This document shows positions 17,141 to 23,742 of a stretch of 55,564 bases of DNA, in pieces. This stretch comes from Deltaproteobacteria bacterium. Lineage in GTDB: Bacteria; Myxococcota_A; Polyangia; JACPQR01. The stretch's first letter is position 1; each line of letters begins with the position of its first letter. Both the position numbers and the translations under genes were made by a program. The notes beneath the pieces were generated by a model. That model did not search any database, had not been told where the DNA came from, and saw nothing but the letters and a program-made list of their open reading frames with translations. Location of the stretch: assembly GCA_016190375.1 (NCBI GenBank), contig JACPQR010000034.1, positions 1-55,564 on the forward strand, written 5' to 3'.

Positions 17141-17789
17141 CGCAAGTCGAGTGGCCGAAGGGGGAGCCTTGCGATCACGCCAATGCGGCTAGCACGTCGG
17201 ATGCAGGACTTCAAGCAGCTCTGTTGGTCGCGACGGCGACCGATCGGGAGGAACAGGCGACAGGCGACGGGCGACCGGCAACGGGGAATTCCAGACCCGG
17301 ACGAGGAACCGCGGCCGTCCGGCGGCTGCCAGTTGCCAGTTGCCTGTCGCCAGTTGCCTGTCGCGTGTCGCCTGTCGCCTGTCGTTCCAGCCCGCACGCC
17401 TGCGTCTGGCAGGCAACCGGATAGGCATGGGACGGGACGGCACCGGACCACGGTGTCGCGGTCCAGACGCTGCTGCACAAGCTGGCACATCTGATGAGAA
17501 GGCGACCCGGGGGACTCCGAGCGCGCATGCGGGGCAAAGCGCGTGGGTAACGACCTCGCGCTGCTGGCCGCCGCCGTGAACCTGCGCCGGCTCGCGGTGC
17601 TCGGCGCGCGTTGCACGTGCTCCGGCTGGCGGGTGTGAGGCCGCCGGGTCGCAGAACGCGCAACAGCCTTGGGCCACCTTCGGCGCCGGGCGGAGCCAGC
17701 CACCTGAGTCCCGCCGCTCAGCGCCGCGGTGGACCTGCGGCCGGCTCGCCCCCCAGGCGCGAGACCGACGCGTACTCGACACCACACTC
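17141..17789. other. gene-free interval with heptad-repeat hairpin
   Basis: About 650 bases between the ATPase start and the YceI stop. Several frames are open, but none has a recognisable protein, a ribosome site or a conserved motif, and they look like chance open frames in GC-rich DNA. The central part (17250-17388) carries inverted arrays of 7-base repeats. The remainder shows nothing I can assign. Confidence 0.6.
17250..17388. repeat. inverted arrays of TYGCCWG heptads forming a long hairpin
   Basis: The right arm contains eight tandem 7-base units with consensus TYGCCWG at 17326-17381, closed by TCGTTCC. The left arm (17250-17282) contains four or five units in opposite orientation (CAGGCGA). 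The 33-base left arm pairs with 17353-17388 with three mismatches and a 3-base bulge, enclosing a 70-base loop, so RNA from either strand could fold strongly. The same heptads occur at 83-103. It could be a transposition scar, a small RNA or a terminator-like element behind the defence cassette. Confidence 0.7.
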
Positions 17790-18269
17790 CTAGCCCGCGA
17801 CGATCTCGACCTCGACGTGCACGACGTCCTGGACCTTGAGGAACAGGAACCGCGGGGCCTCGAGGTCGAAACCGCGCATGTCGAGGTCGAAGGACGCGGT
17901 GCCGCGCGCAGTCGTTCCCTCGATCTCGCCGGTCGCGGTGGTCGCGATCGGGACCTTGCGGCCGCGCCAGTCGATCGTGCCTTCGATTCGCAGGGCGCGC
18001 GGGGTGCCGGAGGCGCGAGTCAGGACGAAGCGGGCGACGGGGTGGCGGTCGGTGTCGACGTGGCGGCGGGAGCTCATGTCCGTGAGGAAGTCGCCCGATC
18101 GGATCCCGGCGATCTCGACCGCCAGGTCGAGCTTCAGGGTCCCGGGGACGTCCTCGGGGTCGACGGTGACGCTGCCGGAGATCGCGTTGCCCGAGGCCTT
18201 CACCGAGTGCATCGTCGCCCGAGCCTGGACGCGAACGGTCGAACGGCCTTCGAGGACCTTCAGCTCCAC
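17790..18269 (-). CDS. YceI-like domain protein
   Basis: 159 residues from a GTG at 18269, 7 bases after the sigma-54 regulator's stop. The pattern (MHSVKASGNAISGSVTVD at the start, SSRRHVDTDRHPVARF in the middle, GTIDWRGRKVPI and FDLDMRGFDLEAP at the end) matches the YceI lipocalin-like barrel that binds isoprenoid-type ligands. There is no signal peptide, so it would be cytoplasmic, unlike periplasmic YceI. It is last in an operon of signalling genes. Confidence 0.8.
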   Translation of the reverse strand: MELKVLEGRSTVRVQARATMHSVKASGNAISGSVTVDPEDVPGTLKLDLAVEIAGIRSGDFLTDMSSRRHVDTDRHPVARFVLTRASGTPRALRIEGTIDWRGRKVPIATTATGEIEGTTARGTASFDLDMRGFDLEAPRFLFLKVQDVVHVEVEIVAG

Positions 18270-18276
18270 GGACGCG

Positions 18277-19866
18277 TCACCGCCCGCACTTGCGGAGGAT
18301 GCGGCGGAAGTTGGAGCGGTCGAGGCCCGCGTGGCGCGCGGCCTGCGACACGTTTCCGGTCGTCTTCTTCAGCACGCTCGCGATGTAGTGTCGCTCGAAG
18401 GTCCTGAGCGCCACCCGCTTCGCGTCTCGGTAGGGCAGATCGGCGAGGTCCGACCCGAGCTGCAGCTCCAGCCTCGCCTGCTCCTGGGCGCTCTCGGTGA
18501 GGCGGGGGAAGTCCTCGAGGACGAGCGTGTCGCCACGGGACAGCACCATCGCGCGCTCGATTGCGTTCTCCAGCTCGCGGACGTTTCCGGGCCAGGGAGC
18601 CGACGCCAGGGAGTGCATCGCCACGGGGTCGATCGACGGGACGCCCCGGCCGGTCTTGCGCGCGAACTTGCGGAGGAAGTGCACGGCGAGCATCGGGATG
18701 TCCTCCGGGCGGTCGCGAAGCGGAGGGATGCCGATCTCGATGACGGCGAGGCGGTAGTAGAGGTCCTCCCGGAACGCACCGATCGAGACGGCGTGGGCGA
18801 GGTCGACGTTCGTGGCGACGATCACCCGGACGTCCACCGATCTGACCTCGTTCGAGCCGACGGGCTTGACCTCGCCTTCCTGCAACACGCGGAGCAGCCG
18901 CACCTGCGACGGCAGCGGCAGGTCGCCGATCTCGTCGAGGAAGATCGTGCCCGAGTCGGCAGACGCGAAGAGCCCCTCGCGATTCGTGCTCGCGCCGGTG
19001 AACGCTCCGCGCACGTGCCCGAACAGCTCGCTGTCGACCAGGGTCGACGGGATGGCCGAGCAGTTGACGGCGACGAAGGGCTTGTGCGCCCTGGGACCGC
19101 GCTGGTGGAGCGCTCGCGCGACGAGCTCCTTGCCGGTCCCGCTCTCCCCGCGAACCAGCACCGTCGCGGTGCTCTGCGCGACCGTCTCGATGAGCCGGAA
19201 GACCGCCTGCATCTTGCGCGTCGAGCCGACGAGGTCGCCGTACCTCTCCTGCGACTCCAGCGCGGCCTCGAGCTGCCTCGTTCGATCGATGAGGCGCCGC
19301 CGCTCGGCGGCCTTCTCGATCACCAGGGCGACGGCGTCGGGGGACGCGAACGGCTTCGTCAGGAAGTCGTACGCGCCGCTCTTGACTGCCTGGACGGCTG
19401 TGTCGACGTCGCCGAAGGCCGTCATCATGACGACCTCCATGTCAGGGCGCAGGACCTTGGCTCTCCTGAGGACCTCCATCCCGTCCATTCGCGGCAGCAT
19501 CAGGTCGAGCAGCAGCACGTCCGCCGGCTCGGCCGCGAGGAGCGCCAGGGCCTCGATCCCGTCCTCGCAGGTGGACACGTCGATCCCGCGGACCTGGAGG
19601 ATACGGGCGAGCGTACGCAACAGCGGAGGCTCGTCGTCGACGATGATGACTCGCAGCTTGCCCGGCGCGCGCGCCTCGCTCTCGCCGCGCGCCGGCCGTT
19701 CGCCGCCGGCCAGCGCCGGGACCTCGCCGCCCTCGGCCGGCATGGGCCTCGAGCCATTGCCGGGCACCAGGCCGGGATCGGGGAGCACGGTGGACGCCTG
19801 GATCGGCCCGCCCGCGGGTCCCCCGTTCCCTCGCTGCGCGATCTGCGTCGTCACGGAGCCCTTCAT
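18277..19866 (-). CDS. NtrC-family sigma-54-dependent response regulator
   Basis: 529 residues. A 70-residue flexible, Gly/Pro-rich leader precedes a receiver domain with phospho-acceptor Asp121 (LLLDLMLP). The AAA+ domain has Walker A GESGTGKE, the sigma-54-contacting GAFTGA loop, Walker B GTIFLDEIGDLP and the R-finger region. A Fis-type helix-turn-helix (NVSQAARHAGLDRSNFRR) ends the protein. It would activate RpoN-dependent promoters when phosphorylated. The ATG overlaps the diguanylate cyclase stop (ATGA). No histidine kinase gene is adjacent, so its cognate kinase is elsewhere. Confidence 0.93.
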   Translation of the reverse strand: MKGSVTTQIAQRGNGGPAGGPIQASTVLPDPGLVPGNGSRPMPAEGGEVPALAGGERPARGESEARAPGKLRVIIVDDEPPLLRTLARILQVRGIDVSTCEDGIEALALLAAEPADVLLLDLMLPRMDGMEVLRRAKVLRPDMEVVMMTAFGDVDTAVQAVKSGAYDFLTKPFASPDAVALVIEKAAERRRLIDRTRQLEAALESQERYGDLVGSTRKMQAVFRLIETVAQSTATVLVRGESGTGKELVARALHQRGPRAHKPFVAVNCSAIPSTLVDSELFGHVRGAFTGASTNREGLFASADSGTIFLDEIGDLPLPSQVRLLRVLQEGEVKPVGSNEVRSVDVRVIVATNVDLAHAVSIGAFREDLYYRLAVIEIGIPPLRDRPEDIPMLAVHFLRKFARKTGRGVPSIDPVAMHSLASAPWPGNVRELENAIERAMVLSRGDTLVLEDFPRLTESAQEQARLELQLGSDLADLPYRDAKRVALRTFERHYIASVLKKTTGNVSQAARHAGLDRSNFRRILRKCGR

Positions 19867-20900
19867 CTCTTCGACCCCCGATCCCCGCGACTTTCGCCCG
19901 CCTGGTCGCGCGCCGAGCCGGCCGGAGCGATCGACGGGGGCGACTCCACTCCCGGATCGTAGACGTATCCGTGGTGCTGGTACAGGCAGATGCGGTTTCT
20001 GCCCTCGCGCTTCGCCTGGTACAAAGCCTGGTCGGCGAACTTCAAGAGCTCGTCGCGCGTCTTCACGTCTCGGCTCGGGTAGAACGAGATCCCCATCGAG
20101 ACGGTGATCCGCGCGCTCCTGCTCCCGCTCGTGAACTCGCGTCCCGACACGCTCCTCCAGATGCGATCCGCCACGGTCAGCGATCCATTGAAATGCGTCG
20201 AGGGCAGGATGAGCAAGAATTCTTCACCACCGTATCGCGCGACCACGTCGACCTCCCGGACCTCGCTCCTCAGGATCTCCGCCAGTTGCTCGAGGACGGC
20301 GTCACCGAAGGGGTGCCCGTGGGTGTCGTTGACCTCCTTGAAGTGATCGATGTCGATCATCGTGCACGAGAGGGGATCGTGGTACCGCTCGGCTCGCTTG
20401 AACTCCTCCGTGAGCCGCGTCTGCAGGTAACGGTAGTTGTACAGGCCGGTGAGCTCGTCGTGGACGGCCAGGTCTTCGAGCTCCTTCTTCGTCGACTGCA
20501 CCGTGTCGTGCATGCGCTTGATCCGGAGCATCGCGTGGACGCGCGCTATCAGCTCCTTCTCGTCGAAGGGCTTCGTCACGTAGTCGTCCGCGCCGAGCTT
20601 GAGGCCCGCGACCTTGCTGTCGATGTCGCTCTTCACGGTGACCAGGAGCACCGGCAAGAACGTGTCGGGCGACATCGACTTGATGATCCGGCAGGCCTCG
20701 AGCCCCGAGAGCCGCGGCATGATGATGTCGGTCAACACCAGATCGAGGCCGCCGCGACCGACACGGTCGATGAGCTCCTGGCCGTCCGAGGCCTGCTCCA
20801 CCTTGAACCCGTGGCCGCGCAGGAGGCCCGAGAGGAGCTCCCGCGTGATCCGGTCGTCGTCCGCGACGAGGATCGTCGCTTGCGTGAGGTTGTCCGACAT
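19863..20900 (-). CDS. response-regulator diguanylate cyclase
   Basis: 345 residues from the ATG at 20900; an upstream in-frame start at 20996 would add unrelated residues. The receiver has phospho-acceptor Asp58 (LVLTDIIMP). The GGDEF domain carries RYGGEEF, an active signature, with an inhibitory RxxD I-site (REVD) five residues before it, so c-di-GMP feedback is expected. DHFKEVNDTHGH supplies the metal site. It is coupled by a 4-base overlap to the sigma-54 regulator, linking c-di-GMP output and RpoN transcription in one operon. Confidence 0.93.
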   Translation of the reverse strand: MSDNLTQATILVADDDRITRELLSGLLRGHGFKVEQASDGQELIDRVGRGGLDLVLTDIIMPRLSGLEACRIIKSMSPDTFLPVLLVTVKSDIDSKVAGLKLGADDYVTKPFDEKELIARVHAMLRIKRMHDTVQSTKKELEDLAVHDELTGLYNYRYLQTRLTEEFKRAERYHDPLSCTMIDIDHFKEVNDTHGHPFGDAVLEQLAEILRSEVREVDVVARYGGEEFLLILPSTHFNGSLTVADRIWRSVSGREFTSGSRSARITVSMGISFYPSRDVKTRDELLKFADQALYQAKREGRNRICLYQHHGYVYDPGVESPPSIAPAGSARDQAGESRGDRGSKR

Positions 20901-20960
20901 CGAGTTGCTCGCTTCTGTCCGACGAGGGAACCACGGTGGCAGGAGCAGATCAATCTTGAC

Positions 20961-20984
20961 AGGCGGGCAGGATCTATCCCGCCT
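20961..20984 (-). terminator. possible terminator after the TPR-PEGA gene
   Basis: AGGCGGG (20961-20967) and CCCGCCT (20978-20984) form a perfect 7-bp stem with a 10-base loop, 51 bases downstream of the TPR-PEGA stop and upstream of the diguanylate cyclase. There is no clean U-run after it, so the call is tentative. It could also be an operator for the downstream operon. Confidence 0.3.
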
Positions 20985-21034
20985 GGAGATCGGCATCGCA
21001 CCCTTGACGCGCGCGTGATTTCGCGAAACGGAGA

Positions 21035-21988
21035 TCAGAACCGAGCGGCTGCGGAGACGCCGAGCCCGCCGGGCCCGAGGATCGGCACGATCGCCGCGTG
21101 GTCCCCGGCCTCGTCCGGATCGGGCTCGCGCCGCGCGAGGACGAAGGCGATGACGGTGAAGCCCGCGGCGAGGATCGTCCCGGGCAGGAAGACGAGGTCG
21201 GCCAGCATCCTGTAGGTGAGGCCCTCGTCGCGCAGCTCCGGGCTCGGGTCGTTCTCGTACTCGGAGTTCAGGGACAGGGCGCGCACGCCCGTGAACACGA
21301 GCCCGCCCGCGAACGCCGCGGTCGCGGCGAGGCCCACCCAGCGGAGCGTGGGGCTCCAGCCCGATCCTTCGTCCCTCGGCCCGGGGGTCTCGGGGCGCGG
21401 AGCGTGCTGGTCGGTTCGCCGGTCGTGGCCCCCCGTGTCGGCGGCTCGCTCGGGGAGCCGCAGGCGGACCTCGAGGCTCTCGCCGGACACCACGTCGACC
21501 TCCGCCGTGGCCGTCCGACCGCCCGCCGCCCGCGACTCGATCGTGTGTCGGCCGGACGAGACGACGACCGGATCCTCGCCCAGCTCCACCTCGGCGCCGT
21601 CGACCGTCACTGCGGCATCGGGCGACGGTGGAGTGATGGCGAGGAAGGCAACGCGCCGGCGAAGGCGAGCAAGGGCCTCCTCCACGTCGGCGCGCCGCGC
21701 CGGTTCGACCTCGTCGCCGCGAAGGCGGAGGTAGCGCTGATACTCGGTCACCGCCTCCACCGGGCGCCCGAGCTTGTCGAGGCAGGACGCGATGTTGAAG
21801 AGCACGGCAGGGTGCGGGCGCGCCTCGTAGGCCTCGCGGAACGCCTCGAGCGCCTGCTCGTAGCGCCCCGCCTGGAAGCGGCGTGTTCCCCGGTCGAAGG
21901 CGGCGCGCGCGGTTGCCGCGCCGCTCTGCGCCGACGCATCGAGCGGCATCGTCAGCGTTGCCGCGGCGATCAGAGCGAGGGCGAGCAC
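21035..21988 (-). CDS. TPR-PEGA membrane protein
   Basis: 317 residues from a GTG at 21988, one base after the kinase stop. It has a signal peptide (ALALIAAATLTMPLDASAQ), then TPR repeats (FDRGTRRFQAGRYEQALEAF and PHPAVLFNIASCLDKLGR), then a PEGA-like beta domain (DAAVTVDGAEVELGEDPVVV), and two C-terminal membrane helices (GLAATAAFAGGLVFTGVRAL and FLPGTILAAGFTVIAFVLA). This layout is typical of myxobacterial envelope proteins encoded directly after PEGA kinases. It is probably a partner or client of the kinase at the periplasmic face. Confidence 0.82.
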   Translation of the reverse strand: MLALALIAAATLTMPLDASAQSGAATARAAFDRGTRRFQAGRYEQALEAFREAYEARPHPAVLFNIASCLDKLGRPVEAVTEYQRYLRLRGDEVEPARRADVEEALARLRRRVAFLAITPPSPDAAVTVDGAEVELGEDPVVVSSGRHTIESRAAGGRTATAEVDVVSGESLEVRLRLPERAADTGGHDRRTDQHAPRPETPGPRDEGSGWSPTLRWVGLAATAAFAGGLVFTGVRALSLNSEYENDPSPELRDEGLTYRMLADLVFLPGTILAAGFTVIAFVLARREPDPDEAGDHAAIVPILGPGGLGVSAAARF

Positions 21989-21989
21989 C

Positions 21990-23690
21990 CTAGAACGGAT
22001 TTGGCTCGAGCTTCGTGGGTCGCCGGGCCTTCTTGATGCGGCTTCTTGGTCGATCCTCTGGTGCGGGGTCGAGCGCGACCTCGACGGAGCCGTCCTGGGT
22101 GGCCTCGACCTCGAGGTCCCTGGACAGATGGCCCGGAGCGGCGACCTGGAGCTGGTGGCGTGATCCACACGCCGAGGGTAGATCGATCCTCGTCCCAACG
22201 CGAACTCCGTCGAGTCGGACGCTCGCGTCCGGTGGCGCGATCGACACGCGAACGCGGCAGTGCGGCGCCAGCGGGACCTGGGGCGGCCGCGGGGCTTCGG
22301 ACGGCGCGACGACGGGAGCTCGATCGGCCAGGGACGACTCCGGGCTGCTCGCAGCGATGGGCGGGCGAGGCGTACCGAACGGCGCATCGTCGACGACCTG
22401 ACCAGCCGGCTCGGGCGTGTTCGAGGGGCGGGGGCCGCCCAGGAGGCGGCCGACCGTGTACGTCGCGGCGCCCGTGACCAGGCCCGCGAGCGCGAGGGCG
22501 AGCGCGATCCTCGGTCGCGGGCGACGCGCCTGGGAGAGCGACGCGGCGGACGGACCCGACTCGTGAGCCTCGACGGCAGGGGACCCCGGGGCGAGCGGCA
22601 AGGCTTGCGTGCCGTCGTCGCTCGACACGAGCTTGGCCTCGATCCCGGCGGGGTTCTCGAGCTGGCGGGTGGCGTCGAACGGGTCGACCTCTTCGCCCTC
22701 GGACTCCTCGGCCTTTCGCGTGACCTCCCAGGCCGTCGGAGTCGGCTTCAACGTCGAGGTCGTCGTGGAGTCGAACGACGGCTCGGACGAATCCTGCAGG
22801 AGCCCTGTGACGAAGGAGAGGTTCTCCACGACCTCGCAGAGGGCGGTCGCCATCGCCGTGGCGGACGGCCATCGCGTCTCGGGATCTCGCGCCAGCGCCC
22901 GCTCGATCACACCCACGAGCTCGGGGTGGAGGCCAGGCCGCAAGGAGGCGATCCCCGGCGGCGCCTCGGTGGCGATCTTGACGATGATCTCGTTGTAGGT
23001 CTCGCCCTCGTACGGAGGCCTGCCGCCAATCATCTCGTAGAGGATCGCACCGGCCGCGTAGATGTCCGTCCTGTGATCGATCTGCTTGAGCCCGCGGGCC
23101 TGCTCCGGCGACATGTACGCAGGCGTTCCGAGCACCGCGCCCGTGTGCGTGAGACTGCCGCCACCGGTCATGACCTTCGAGATGCCGAAGTCCAGGACCT
23201 TCACGTCCTCCTCCAGCCCGTGCCTGATGACGAAGACGTTCTCCGGCTTCAGATCCCGGTGGACGATGCCGTTCGAGTGCGCGGCCTCGAGGGCGTCGAG
23301 CACCTGCCCCACGATGCCGACGGCCCGGTCCACGGCCATCGGGCCCGTTTCCTTGAGCTCCCACGTCAGGTTCCTTCCGCTCAGGAGCTCCATGGCGAAG
23401 TAGGGGATCAGCCCATCGTCCGTCCAGCCCACGTCGAAGACGTCGATGATCCGGGGGTGCGCGATCGCGGCCGCGGCGCGAGCCTCGCGCATGAACCTCT
23501 CGACGAGGTCGAGGTCGTGGGCCACGCGGGACTGCAGGAACTTGAGGGCCACCGAGCGGCCGAGCGCCAGGTACTGGGCCTCGAAGACCGTGCCCATGCC
23601 GCCCTGCCCGATCTGGCGGACCAGTCGGTACTTGCCGCCGACGACGTCGCCGACCCTCGGCCCCGGGGATAGTGACCTACCTTCCGCCAT
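21990..23690 (-). CDS. membrane Ser/Thr protein kinase with PEGA domain
   Basis: 566 residues from the ATG at 23690. The kinase domain has the glycine loop GQGGMG, catalytic Lys50 (VALKFL), HRDLKPEN with Asp146, DFG and a GTPAYMSPE activation-segment end, so it is expected to be active and Hanks-type (PknB-like). A cytoplasmic linker leads to one membrane helix (IALALALAGLVTGAATYTV) and a C-terminal PEGA-like domain (SIAPPDASVRLDGVRVGT), presumably periplasmic or envelope-sensing. The downstream TPR-PEGA gene starts one base after its stop. A dynamin-like gene is divergent 52 bases away. Confidence 0.93.
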   Translation of the reverse strand: MAEGRSLSPGPRVGDVVGGKYRLVRQIGQGGMGTVFEAQYLALGRSVALKFLQSRVAHDLDLVERFMREARAAAAIAHPRIIDVFDVGWTDDGLIPYFAMELLSGRNLTWELKETGPMAVDRAVGIVGQVLDALEAAHSNGIVHRDLKPENVFVIRHGLEEDVKVLDFGISKVMTGGGSLTHTGAVLGTPAYMSPEQARGLKQIDHRTDIYAAGAILYEMIGGRPPYEGETYNEIIVKIATEAPPGIASLRPGLHPELVGVIERALARDPETRWPSATAMATALCEVVENLSFVTGLLQDSSEPSFDSTTTSTLKPTPTAWEVTRKAEESEGEEVDPFDATRQLENPAGIEAKLVSSDDGTQALPLAPGSPAVEAHESGPSAASLSQARRPRPRIALALALAGLVTGAATYTVGRLLGGPRPSNTPEPAGQVVDDAPFGTPRPPIAASSPESSLADRAPVVAPSEAPRPPQVPLAPHCRVRVSIAPPDASVRLDGVRVGTRIDLPSACGSRHQLQVAAPGHLSRDLEVEATQDGSVEVALDPAPEDRPRSRIKKARRPTKLEPNPF

Positions 23691-23715
23691 CGCGACCCGC
23701 TGCGAAACGAAAGCG

Positions 23716-23721
23716 TACAAT
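23716..23721 (+). promoter_or_regulatory. -10-like TACAAT between kinase and dynamin-like genes
   Basis: TACAAT lies 21 bases before the ATG of the TPR-dynamin-like gene, inside the 52-base divergent gap. It matches the sigma-70 -10 consensus in five of six positions in very GC-rich DNA. No matching -35 hexamer is seen. Confidence 0.35.
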
Positions 23722-23742
23722 GGTCCCCCGCGAGCCGCCACC

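Noticed and set aside
17137..17787. A 216-codon minus-strand frame covering the gap before the ATPase
   Set aside because: It runs through the heptad repeats, is dominated by Arg/Ser/Pro, shows no domain and has no ribosome site.
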